A DNA stretch of 64,000 bases from Choristoneura fumiferana (Eukaryota > Arthropoda > Insecta > Lepidoptera > Tortricidae). Below the pieces are notes generated by a model, which worked only from the letters and a program-made list of their open reading frames with translations, did not search any database and was not told the DNA's origin. Shown piece after piece: positions 23,397 through 33,887 of the stretch. How positions within the stretch are numbered: the stretch's first letter is position 1; every line of letters starts with the position of its first letter. The stretch lies in the NCBI RefSeq assembly GCF_025370935.1, contig NC_133486.1, forward strand, positions 5,399,635 through 5,463,634, read 5' to 3'. Both the position numbers and the translations under genes were made by a program.

Positions 23397-25120
23397 TTTT
23401 CGGCTTAATAAATAGAACGATTGGATTCATTGCACGTCCAGCAGCGTCATAATCTAGCTTTTCACGTTGAAGTCTTTTTAGAAGGTACCTATTTATTTAG
23501 TTGGGTTGCCAATGGCGTACATAACAGCTAGCATGCAAGTGGTCGTAGCAAAAACTTGTAAATTACTACTAACTTTTTCTTCCACTTTCATGTAGGTACA
23601 CGGACCGAGGTACACGGGTATGTATAGGTCCTAGCTTGCTTGAAAGTGGATTGGTGGATTTTACCTTCAGAGTGATAGAAGTTAAGTGGTTAAATCGTGA
23701 TGGTCTTTATTGGATAATATATAAGCGTGGGTGATGCGTACTCTTCCTACGCAGATATCTTGGAAACATCGCACTGTTTGTTTCATTGTTCAATGCCATT
23801 TTACCACTTGAACAAACTCCAGTACCTTCTTGTAACAGTGTATATTTAATTTCCTTTTTAAACTCAAGTTTGGCCGACTTAAGTTAGCTATTCTAATCGA
23901 TAAGGACTTGCCATTCTGGTCACCCTACCGCGTTGACCTTCAAAGTAAATTGTATCGTACTCGGTAACAGTGTCGGTATACCCTAAAGCGGTTGCTAACA
24001 CCTGGCCGTCACTTAACTTGGCAGACCAATATGTAATGTGTGCATAAAATTACCTTAGACGGGTCATAGACCATTGGTATCAAGGCCTTATCTGTAAAAT
24101 ATATACATAAAGTACCTATCGGGTAAAGATTACAAACGTTTGAATATTTAGCTGTATCCACACGTGTGGTGTTGAGTGTATGATAGCGGAGTAAGTAGCA
24201 GGTGAGTTTTGTTTTTGGACATTCGTCGTTTTTCATAACACATGAGAAAGAAAATGCATTTTAAACGATTCTGAGCCTTATACCGGGTGTGGCCTGTAAT
24301 ATGAGCAAATAATTCAGCGACTTATGCTTGATTTTTGTAGCGTGACAGGCGACATCAGTTGTATTCTAGGATGGCGTATACATTGATAGCAGTATTTAAC
24401 TTGTGTGAAAAAAAGAAAATTCAAACACTCCATTATTATTAAAAGTCGCTGAACTGTTGATCAGTTTGACGAGGACGATCTATGTTTTAATTTTTTGCTC
24501 GTATTACAGGCCACACCCGGTATAGTTACAAAAAAAAACTCCGAGTGTAAAAATGATCTTTTAGCTTCAATCACATCAATCGTGTCCCACTAAATTACTC
24601 GTTTGCCACCCAAAGCTATAAAAAACAATTAATCTTTTACTCTTGACGCAAGAGAAGAATTTGTATTATTAATACAATATTAGATATCTAATGATTTGCA
24701 TTCCATGTTTTTTATATGTACGTCCCTTGTAGGGGACATATCGACCGTGGGCGTTCATTAAGGAGATATAGGTACTCATTCAGCCTCATTAGTGGCAATC
24801 GAGCTCCGCTATGAAGATGTGACGGTGTACTTACGCTTAATATCTAATTAAGCCACAATTTAGCTCTAATTCGCATGTTTATACAGCTCTAACCGCCTTC
24901 AATCCTTTTACGTCACACTTCGTTAGAGCGCATGAATTTTAATATCCCGTTTTCTTACGCGAATGGTGGGCGATTATTATGTTACGACGTGATCTGTGCC
25001 ATGTCAGTTATATAAACATGTATTTTACTACTAAAACTTGGTTTCTAATGTTAACTAAAAATAATCTGTTCATGTTAATTGCGAGACGGTTGATTGAATT
25101 AATTGTTTGTTTGTTCGCAG
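23397..25120. other. Upstream flank / intron of NAA15, no further exon found
   Basis: Contains the mariner-type MITE at 24,281-24,522 and otherwise AT-rich sequence. No TPR-encoding segment matching the expected preceding NAA15 residues was recognised. Confidence 0.5.
24281..24522. mobile_element. Tc1/mariner-type MITE with TA duplication
   Basis: TACCGGGTGTGGCCTGTAAT and ATTACAGGCCACACCCGGTA are perfect inverted ends flanked by TA. Subterminal AATTCAGCGACTT / AAGTCGCTGAACT are also inverted. 242 bp, no transposase frame. Confidence 0.88.
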
Positions 25121-25218
25121 AAAATTTGGCGCCGTCCGAACTGAAGAAGCTCAGGAATAAGCAGCGGAAAGCGAAGCGCAAAGCTGAGCAGGAGAGCATG
25201 TTGGCAGCACAAGTTCAG
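25121..25218 (+). CDS. Naa15: NAA15 exon A (basic helix ahead of the last helical repeats)
   Basis: Preceded by TTCGCAG and followed by GTGCGTA. It starts in phase with two bases (AA), so the previous exon supplies one base. It encodes the charged segment PSELKKLRNKQRKAKRKAEQ, the most recognisable stretch of the family. It ends on a codon boundary. Confidence 0.93.
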
Positions 25219-28200
25219 GTGCGTATATTTTGACTTCGAGACATTTGAGGCCAGATTTTTTGCCGCTCAGTATATAAAAAGCCAGCCGATTGTCATAGGT
25301 CGCGATAGATGCAAACTTAGAGAAAAGCGCGGGGAAGCGTGCCGGATAAATTGTTGATCTGATCGATCACCTACGTCTACGTCACCATTGTTTGCTCCCC
25401 GCTCCTCATTATTATCTTAGCTTTCAATTAACTTATTACTATTCTAGTAGTGGATCTCAAATGATAGTTAACACGTGGTGTTTCAGGTGAAGCGCGAGCA
25501 GCACCATAAGGCGCGGCAACAGCAAGAACAGGGCGACCCGGAAGCACCACAACTCGACGAGCTCATACCCGATAAGCTGGCAAGGGTATGTAAGCAAACA
25601 ATATTAATTATGTATCATCATCTTTCTTCATCTGTGTAGCTACAACCCTGTGCAGTAGCTAGCTGAGACTACCAGGAAATCTATCCACATTGGTGGTTGG
25701 TGAATAATGGCTATTCTGTATGCAGTGCCATTAGATTAAGATGTTTTGTGCCGGGACTCCCCTAGGCATTGACGTGCATTGGGTCAATTCCAGAGTAGGC
25801 AGCTGCTAGTTTGCGTCGTGGCAGTGCGCCACCATCCCCCACAGCAGGGCGTAGGCACTGATATTGCCCTGCTGCCTACTTCTATACACGCCATAGACGC
25901 TAGGATACCATCTAACTGACCTGACCTTGATCTTTAAATTTAAGGCTTGAAAACTCAAGTCAAGCATGGCTAAATGTAGTGCAATTCAGTATTATTCGTG
26001 TATGACATGGTTTTATAAGAACCCGACCAAAGAGCATATCTCAAGAAATTACGACAGATAATCATCAACATTATTGTAATCTCTGGCTTATTCACGCGAA
26101 TGACAGTAGTTGCGGACTTAATGCCGGATCATTAAGTCGAATGACAAGTCACGTTGCCGATTGACACGAGCTCGAGCATAAGGGTCATATTTTTGCTGAA
26201 TCTGTCATCATGTTCATGTCATGTTGTTTTCAACGTTGAATGCAGGAGTCCGCCCATGTAACAATGGTTCATAACCGCCTCTTCAAAGAGCAACACCTGC
26301 TTTTGTTTATAAAGCAGCGTTTCCGCCAGAGATGTGCGAGGAATATGTTTTTCATTAAACAATAGAAACGCTTCATTTACCTCGCCTCGCTCCGCTCGTC
26401 TGTTTCGCCCAGAGATGTGCTGTGCGAGGATGTGTAAATGAAGCGTTTCTATTGGTTAATGAAAAACACATTCCTCGCTACACATCCTCGTACATTATTG
26501 GTGGAAACGCTGCTTAACTATGGAGCTGATAGCTCTTAACCGCAACTTTGTTTAGAGAAAACATTAAGTTTTATTTTATAAATGAGAATTGTTTTTTGCA
26601 AAAACACAAAGTAAACTGCGGTTTCTTGAAGTAATAATTTAGTTAACTTGCTTAACTAGACTATTCTGAAATTAAGTATTTTTTTTTATGTATTTCTTGT
26701 TTTCAGGCGGAAGATCCTCTAGAACAAGCGATAAGATTCCTGCAGCCTCTCCGGACGCTCGCCAACGATAGGATAGAAACACATTTAATGGCCTTTGAAA
26801 TTTATTATAGAAAAGGTATACATATAAAGATTATTAAAGCTATAGCGGTATCGATAAATTTTTGGTCTCAAAGTCAAAGTGTCTTTATTAAATTTAGGCT
26901 ATAACAAACACTTATGATCTACCACCTCTCTGTTGAGAAGAATCCGGCAAGAAACTCAAAAATGTCTGATGTGATTATAGTTAATTGGTTAAATATTAAC
27001 CACATTAGCTAATCTTCGGATTATTCAATTTTTAGAGCAGTTTCCGTATCGCGTACCAGAGGTGGAACGTGGGAGCTAGTTACAATACTTTTCGCGATAA
27101 ATTCTTTATCAGACCCATGGAATGTCAATATGACATTTGTAGCGAAAAGGTACATATTTCAGTTTCTACGGCTGTATTTATTTATACCATGTAGCTTTCA
27201 AGATAAAAAGCTTGTAGTGTATTGGAAAAAGAGGGTACCCTCACATTTCTTCAGTTTGGTTTTGTCAGGTGCGCGTGAGCTCTCCGATTTCTCTCGTTAT
27301 TTCCGATATATTATAGTGGCGACGAGGATGGGATACCGCCTATTACATCAAGAGGAAATTGATTGATTGAGTGTGCGAGTTTTGCTCAGTTGACAAAAAC
27401 TTAATTATTGAGACGAGCCACTGAATATACAAATTAATTTGAGAACATTTTCAGATATGCAAATTGCTAAATATCTTGTCTTGCATAACATACTGATGCA
27501 GTATAATCTGCGACAGTACGACGAGACCACATTGTATCGTCTCGTTTAAAAGAAGAGTAATATTATGGTGGTTAGAAAAAGATGTAGAATGCGTTTTTGT
27601 TTGACGCGGTGTTCGAAATTTCGTCGAAAATAACTGATCTGCGGGGTATAGTTTGCCTGTCTAATAGTTGAATAACGCAATTCCAGAGAAGCCCCTCCTG
27701 ATGCTGCAGAGCATAAAGCGCGCGTGGCGGCTGGACAGCGGGCACCATCACCTCCACGACTGCCTGGTGCGGTTCCGCGGCTGGCTGGACCAGCACGCGG
27801 ACCTGCCGCCGGCCGTCGCACAAGTGGTCGAGAAGGAGACGAGGGAGGTGAGTGACCACAAACTGATATCTGCATCTGCAGGACTGTTCAGTCTAGTCAC
27901 GATGTGTAAAGTGCACTATTTGTGTAGGTAATTAGTAATTAGGATAGGAAATTGAAATGAGGATGAGGCGGCATTCTAATGATGCCCAAGTCACCGATAA
28001 TGCTAAAATCATCATTGCATTACCTACTTATAAGTAAATAGTTTCGTATCGTCCTCGTACCACTCTCGTATTAAATAGTATAAACGTCAGAGAGACGGAA
28101 CGACACGAACTTCACCATGTTGCACCATGAAACATACAAGGTACTAAAGTGTAAAGATATCTTTGACCTCAACTGCACACTCGGCTCCTATCTGAAATAA

Positions 28201-30216
28201 ACAGCGAAACCATTTTCATCACTATCGCAGCCTGCCTTCCATAGTACTTAAATTTATATGTATATAAGTTTTTGATAAAAATTTCATTTTTAATACAAGC
28301 TTTTTTGCTGACTGTACTTTTTGTTATTACATACCAAATTTCAACTCGATGGCATTAACCGTTGAAGAGTTCCATCCTGTGGAGACGATCCTGGCCGGTC
28401 TACTAGGATGTCACTACCAGGTTATTGTATTGTCATGCAATTTACATAAGTATGCCAAATTTCAAGTCAATCCAAGTACTGGATGTTGGTCGAATCTAAC
28501 TTGCAAGATTTGATTACAGACTGGCAGACAGACAGACCGACAACGGGACAGGTGAAACTAAATAAAAGCTTGTAATAAATTGCAGTCGATGCGCGGGCGC
28601 ACCGCGCGGCAGATCGCGGAGGAGTTCATGCGGAGCGCCGGCCCGCTGTCGCAGAGCGCGGCGCTGTGGGGCGCGCGCGCGCTGCAACGCTTGCTGCCTG
28701 AGACTCGTGCGCATGCCCTCGCGCTCGCTACCGCGCTGCACCATCCCGATACCTCTATACAGGTATAATCATACGAACGCAGAGGAATATTCTCAAAAAG
28801 TTGTCCATTTTCAGTTGTCCACTTATAAAAAAAAATATATTGCCTGACGCTATTTCAACACAAAAAATAAGTAATATTGTGTTTAAATATACATACAAAA
28901 CCTTGTGGTAATGGTGATAAAAAGTAAGATAATCTTTGTTGTTGGATCCAATAGAAAGGTACGATGTAGTTACAAAATTACGTTTTTTCCTCACAAGATT
29001 TAGTGACGTTTTCCTGACGTCAAGAAAAGGATGTTTTATGCCGTTAATGTTTTATGATCTCGTGTTTAGTCGAAAATACAAACTGAGACATGGATGCACA
29101 GAAAAACCAGAAAAAGAGACCAGCACTGCCTCGTTTAGTGTTAATAATTTCTTGAAAAACTGATTCTTGTCAATTTCATGATGGGACAACTTATTGGGAA
29201 ATACTCAGAGCTGTATTGTATTGTGTTCTCAAAGAAAACATTTTTCCGCGCCTCTTCTTACTAGATCATAGTTGGTCATCATCATCACATATACCTTTCA
29301 CTGTAGCGCACAGGCCTTCTCTCAGAACGAGAGGGCTTGGGCCGTAGTTTCCACGCGGGTCCGATGAGGATTGGGAACTTCGCACGTTCACAATTGAAAT
29401 TCTTAGCAGGTGGATGCATTTTCACCGTAAAGCTTATGGAAAATTCCAAATGTCATATCGAACATAAACTTCGAAAAACTCGGAGGTACGAGCCCGGGTT
29501 TGATTGAACCTACGCTACGACCCTCTGCTTGAGTTGAGAGACCATATTTAGCGAAACCACTGGGCAACCACGGCTTTTTATCATTGGTGATGCGCACTAA
29601 CTTCTGAACAAATAACCTAACCAACAAAAAAAGTTGGAACAGCCCCGACTTTGTCGCTTCAAAGTTCAACATTTCAAAAACCGCTCGTTACCGAGGCGGG
29701 AGTCGTTACCGAGATTCTGATTATATATACCAGAATTGCTCGTTTGAAGGTATTAGATGGTTAGATTGATAAACATAGATCAGACTTATTAATAAAGCTC
29801 CTTCGTGCAAACGTTACTCACGTTCTTGTGGATCTATGTCACACTGTAAACAGAAAAGCTGTAACACTAATTCACCGTGTGTGTTTGTAATAAAATTGAA
29901 TCGTTGATTTTATTTTTAACAGTACGACCTAGGACATTAGTGTCTTATAAAAATTAACTTAGAGGAAGCTCGTCTTTAGTTGTACAATGATAGTTTCCTG
30001 GCTAACATTTTAATGTCTATGTTCCAGGGTTGCGTGGAAGTCCTAGAGAGCCTCCGGGAAGGCGACTTCGGGCCGTGCGAGGCCGAAATAGAGCAGTACA
30101 TCGCAGCGTGCGCTGTGAAGTTCCCGTACGCCATCGCATTCAAGCCGCCGGCCGCACAACCCGATAACCATGTCGCCGACGCTTTACAGCCGAAAGAGAT
30201 AGCTGTCAACAACTGA
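25121..30216 (+). CDS. Naa15: NAA15/16-like NatA auxiliary subunit, C-terminal six exons (gene partial on the left)
   Basis: This is the C-terminal part of the auxiliary (ribosome-anchoring) subunit of the NatA N-alpha-acetyltransferase, a TPR scaffold that holds the catalytic NAA10 and acetylates nascent Ser/Ala/Thr/Gly N-termini in the cytosol. Exons: 25121-25218, 25487-25585, 26707-26815, 27687-27847, 28586-28762, 30028-30216. All have AG/GT borders and compatible phases, giving 276 residues to a TGA stop. Family landmarks are the basic run ELKKLRNKQRKAKRKAEQ, then ELIPDKLA, a helical repeat with ETHLMAFEIYYRK and LLMLQSIKRA, and a C-terminal FPYAIAFKPP; each matches the known NAA15 order. 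Exons 4-6 are strikingly GC-rich compared with their introns. Family members are about 850-900 residues, so roughly 590 N-terminal residues lie upstream and were not found in the preceding 25 kb. The introns hold MITE and LINE fragments. NAA15 and its paralogue NAA16 cannot be told apart here; insects usually have one. Confidence 0.93.
25487..25585 (+). CDS. Naa15: NAA15 exon B (charged linker)
   Basis: Acceptor TTTCAG, donor GTATGTAAG, 33 whole codons. Low-complexity Lys/Gln/Glu-rich linker ending in DELIPDKLAR, equivalent to the EELIPEKLAK segment known in vertebrate NAA15. The donor site decides the end: reading through adds unrelated residues. Confidence 0.92.
26312..26515. mobile_element. 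Foldback MITE in NAA15 intron (AAGCAGCGTTTCC)
   Basis: AAGCAGCGTTTCCGCCAGAG...TTTTTCATTAAACAATAGAA...ACGCTTCATTTAC pairs with GTAAATGAAGCGT...GGAAACGCTGCTT over most of its 204 bp. Confidence 0.85.
26707..26815 (+). CDS. Naa15: NAA15 exon C
   Basis: Acceptor TTTCAG, donor G/GTATAC. It encodes DPLEQAIRFLQPL and IETHLMAFEIYYRK, a helical-repeat pair conserved in the family. It ends with one base (G) that completes a Glu codon with the next exon. A 200-bp foldback element lies in the intron before it. Confidence 0.93.
26868..26966 (-). mobile_element. CR1-like LINE 3' end fragment in NAA15 intron
   Basis: CTCAAAGTCAAAGTGTCTTT + ATTAAATTTAGGCTATAAC...GAGAAGAATCCGGCAAGAAA matches the 3' end of the LINE at 39,219 onwards. 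Dead-on-arrival, about 100 bp. Confidence 0.85.
27687..27847 (+). CDS. Naa15: NAA15 exon D
   Basis: Acceptor ATTCCAG, donor GTGAGT. After the phase-1 join it reads EKPLLMLQSIKRA and then HHHLHDCLVRFRGWL, matching the family's LLMLQSVKRA...LHECMIRLF region. The exon is GC-rich (mostly G/C third positions), unlike its AT-rich surroundings. Confidence 0.93.
28048..28120. repeat. Decayed copy of the AGGGCTACTAC foldback family
   Basis: TCGTATTAAATAGTATAAAC...GAACGACACGAACTTCA shares the core of the element at 45,736-45,856. In NAA15 intron 4. Confidence 0.55.
28309..28580 (+). repeat. Dispersed repeat segment in NAA15 intron 4
   Basis: GCTGACTGTACTTTTTGTTA...CATACCAAATTTCAA...GGCAGACAGACAGACCGACA and AACTAAATAAAAGCTTGT are recurring lepidopteran repeat text. 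It runs up to the exon E acceptor, whose polypyrimidine tract may derive from it. Confidence 0.55.
28586..28762 (+). CDS. Naa15: NAA15 exon E
   Basis: Acceptor AATTGCAG, donor GTATAATC, 59 whole codons. It encodes an Ala/Arg-rich helical segment ending ATALHHPDTSIQ, placed like the family's ELATTLDESLTNRNLQ. Very GC-rich, including a (GC)n-like run near 28,670. Confidence 0.92.
29276..29576 (-). mobile_element. tRNA-derived SINE, family A (diverged copy)
   Basis: Reversed copy: CAGGCCTTCTCTCAGAACGAGAGG, GATTGGGAACTTCGCACG, TTCACCGTAAAGCTTATGG and the decayed tRNA-like head ending CCACGGC. Lies in the last NAA15 intron. Confidence 0.85.
30028..30216 (+). CDS. Naa15: NAA15 terminal exon with stop codon
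   Basis: Acceptor GTTCCAG; opens with GCVEVLESLREGDFG (family: TCMEVLEALYDGSLG), then FPYAIAFKPP, and ends at TGA 30,214-30,216. The last 20 or so residues are poorly conserved and hydrophilic, as usual at this C-terminus. Confidence 0.93.
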   Translation, partial: GCVEVLESLREGDFGPCEAEIEQYIAACAVKFPYAIAFKPPAAQPDNHVADALQPKEIAVNN

Positions 30217-33200
30217 ATGAACACTACGCCGTTGTTTACACATATTCATTGTAGTCACAGGAAAGGTAAAAGATGTGCTTTTGGTTACAGTGCTACCTGA
30301 TTAACCTCTTGATCGTTACAGCCGTGACAGAAATTAAAAGAGATCACACTCCGCCTGACTTTTTTTAATTTAACTGAAAATATGAATTTACAGCGACGAT
30401 TCGTTCTGTGGCGTATAGAGTACGCTACTCCATCCTTATTGTACCGATCAAGAGGTTAAAGCCTCATTTAGACGGTGCTAGAAATAGCGTGCGAGTTAAG
30501 GTACATTGCCGTTTATGATCGATCATTTATAAAGTTGGAGCCGCGTGTGGCAATAGAACGAAAGAAGCACGTTATTTCTCGCATCGATCAAAATTAACCT
30601 TGGTGGCTTTACTGATATTAGTAAATTCTGGATATGCGGGGATTCGTCAAGCGGGATTTTATGGGCGGCCTTTTTATTTATTATCTGTAGCTATTGGTTG
30701 GTTGGTTGTATGATTGAAATGGCATGTAAACATTTTTCATCTTATTGCTATTAACGTATTTAAATTATTCACGTTGCGTTGATATTGAAAGATACATCGT
30801 TTTGTGATCACGACTATTTATTTCAAAAATGCGGTTTATACTTTTATACATTGAGGTGGTCTGTTCTTATCTGCGCGAATGAATAGTAATGAAGATATTG
30901 AGTGAGTTTTTATTATACAATGAATATTATGGGCACACAACACTCATTTAGACCGACAACACATATTGTCACTACATTGAAAAAATCTCATATCTCAAAT
31001 CAATACGTCAACAAATTTGACCCTTAAAACAATGTTCATTAAGTTCACTCGGAAAGATCATCGATTTTAAGATACCAGCTTTTTACAAAGTAGTGACGAT
31101 ATGTCACTGTTATTTGGCCCCGGGGCTTTTTATCGATGGAGGGGAACTTTGCTCGATTTTTCTGAAGTCGATCTCAATCACGAAATGTTCCATGTCACTT
31201 ACAATATATTTAACTATTTTTTCCATAGTTTAATAAAATAACGCTGAACAGTATCCTGTTTGAGGAAATTAATTTAATATTCAACTTAATTTTTACTGTA
31301 CCTAGTGGCTATCACACTGAAAATTTTAATTGTCTACTTAATGCGCTTCAAAAGATACAACCCTGTGATAGACTGGACATTTAGTAATAGGATCCCGTTC
31401 GCAAATTTGGTTTGGAACCTTGAAAACAAAGTTAATAATTCGTTTTGGTTGTTTGATGGTAAATATAAGTTTCCTGCCTGATGTGTAATGGGAATCAACT
31501 GAAGGCATGTTTTTATATTACAATACATGATCCGTTGTTTGTTACTCTGGCACTCTTATAAAAGCAGAAATTTTAGGGCATTTTCATAAAAAAACATAAA
31601 CCTCCTTCGGGCAGTCTCGTAAAAGGGTTTGAGGTGGTAAATACCTGTAAATTTGTATCTATGTACGTTATTTAGTATTAACAGTTAGTTTTCTGACTAC
31701 AACTAACTAACATGTTAATTGTTTTTTTTTCGAAAATGCTCATCTTTAAATTTCGACTTTTATTTTAACACGGTATCCGTTTATTTTATACTTTTTTATA
31801 GTGAACAAGTTTCATGAGGTACCGAATAACATCCGTATATTATGGTGACGTCGTTTTTGACCTACAAATATCAACCGCGCAACTTTCTTGAGTATGTCAT
31901 AATAGTGAGTAGCGACCTTTACGGCGAGTTGCTGCGTCCGAATTTTCGATTACTTGATGAACCCAATCGAATACAACCTGACCTTTGTTAACCTACTCTA
32001 TAAACGTACCTCTCTTTTTCCCAAGCGAAAGTGGGTTCACTAGCAAACATTAATATTTCTTTGTGTGGATATTGTCAACAAAGTATTTTTTTTGGTCAGT
32101 CAGTACTTCATATTCAAGAGACAATTTTCATTAAGGCGAGATTTTGAAAGTATGTTTTTTGGATTTACGATTGATTGACAACTGATTTTAATAAATGTAA
32201 AATGATTTTTATTGGTACTTTAATAAAATTTATTTTTAACCTTTTCGTAACAGATAATTTAGAACGAAATTATACATAACTTACTAATATAGACAACGCG
32301 ACGTCGAATTCTCTTGATTAGATATTGGTGTTCGTTCATATCAAACTAGCTTCGATCACAAATATCTATACATCGAAAATAATCCGGAATAGTTATGTTG
32401 CTGAGTATCTTTCTTTTCTTTCTAAAATAGAAGAATATTGGTGATTCATCATGACATATTGAGATATTGTATGAAAGTTCAGTCTTGTCACAATTTTGTT
32501 GATAGAATTAATTATCTACAATTTCAGTGCGGTTGCCAGCAAATTTCTAGAATATTTGGCTAAGTTCGCGAAGGTACTTTATTATTAAAAATACGTTACA
32601 TTCGTTTCTCCACAGTCAGCATTCAAAGTCCTAAAGTTTGCCGTCAACTGTAGTATGGTTATGGTTAAATTATTTTGTCAGTTACTTGTTCATAAGATGA
32701 GGAGTAAAATTATATTTGGCTTTTATATCATCAGTTCTGTCAGATAAATTGCTTAAAATATAAAATATGTTCCTTTTTATAGTTGTTAAGTTCGTTTGTG
32801 TTTGTTAAAATATCTTGCATTGAGACTCGCAGTGTTTATATTTTTATCGAATATACCGTTTTAAATGAACTGAAATGATTATAGAGCAATTTTTGCAAAT
32901 AATTAACAATTGTTATACCGAATTAATTAGGAACAAATAGCAAAATTGTCTTATGATTGGTATGGACGCGCCCGTAGATCTAGTCCTAAGTCCGCACCGG
33001 TCGCCCATTGCAGTGACCGGTATAATAAACATTTAACTAATTAGTGTAAATTTTTCATTAATATAAGCGTTTCGTATAAAATCTGTGTAAGCTCCTATGA
33101 TTATTTTGTTGAGTTAATGATGTGTGGCCTCACGTGTTCAATTCAAGTAACAATTGTATTTAGGATTTTAATGATGGTTTAAAATGTGTATAAAATTGTG

Positions 33201-33808
33201 TGGCAATTTCTCGAACCTCACGCAATATAGACTCTGAGGTACGCTTTGTAAATAATTCTTATATTTAAGTTTGTACTATACAATATTGTTAGAATTCTGC
33301 AGTCAGTGCAGCTGTGTTGACTCAAAGTATTGACTGCTGCTCGGAGCACTAGATATTATTTTAAAATTTTCGAATAAACAAGGACTCAAAAATAAAGCAT
33401 TAGTTTTGTTTTCAGACATCATGTATTTGTAATGTTTGGACAATAATTCAATACACCAAATTTTTCTTTAGTTGCACACTGGCTGTGTACATTAACATGC
33501 ACATGTTAAAGCTTTTATAGTACTTTATGATTTATCTTCAACATAATTGTGTTAAAGAACAGCCATGTTTTTTTTTGTATCCAGTTGTATGATTGGAGGA
33601 TTTGTACCCCTGTCATTGTGTACATAAAGTAATAAAAATATTTTACAAATTGACACCTATATTTTTCTTTTATCATTAAAATGCATCTGCAAGTCTATTA
33701 TTATTTAATTATTATGAAAATATTCTTACCCATTATGGTAACACATTACATATTTAAAAATATGATACAAAATGTTATTACTTATGATAAAAAGCTATGC
33801 GAGTTGCG
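30217..33808. other. Convergent intergenic / 3' UTR region between NAA15 and dCMP deaminase
   Basis: AT-rich with no coding signal. It must hold the 3' UTR of NAA15 (+) and that of the deaminase (-). Candidate poly(A) signals on the plus strand include AATAAA at 31,232-31,237 and 33,631-33,636; the latter would give a 3.4 kb 3' UTR. On the minus strand a variant signal (ATTAAA) sits at 33,709-33,704, about 100 bases after the deaminase stop. A TTAA-flanked inverted repeat is at 30,301-30,459. Confidence 0.5.
30301..30459. mobile_element. Foldback MITE with TTAA-type ends just after the NAA15 stop
   Basis: The ends are TTAACCTCTTGATCG and its exact reverse complement CGATCAAGAGGTTAA, 159 bp apart. 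TTAA at both ends fits a piggyBac-type target duplication with CCTCTTGATCG termini. It lies 85 bases after the NAA15 stop, so it is probably transcribed within the 3' UTR. Confidence 0.6.
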
Positions 33809-33887
33809 TCATTTTCTAGGGCTCATATTGTTCCAGTCAATATCAGAGAAATTAATTTCAATTTTCTCATTCTTTGGAGTGAATTGC
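33809..33887 (-). CDS. Dctd: dCMP deaminase exon 5 (C-terminus)
   Basis: Acceptor TTTATTTTAG at 33,888, then 25 codons and TGA at 33,811-33,809. The translation QFTPKNEKIEINFSDIDWNN lines up with the known C-terminal RKFIPKCSKIVIDFDSIN segment. Phase joins the split Trp codon from exon 4. Confidence 0.9.

Noticed and set aside
27130..27366. 78-codon plus-strand frame in the NAA15 intron
   Set aside because: No family similarity, AT-rich, and NAA15 splices across it in phase.
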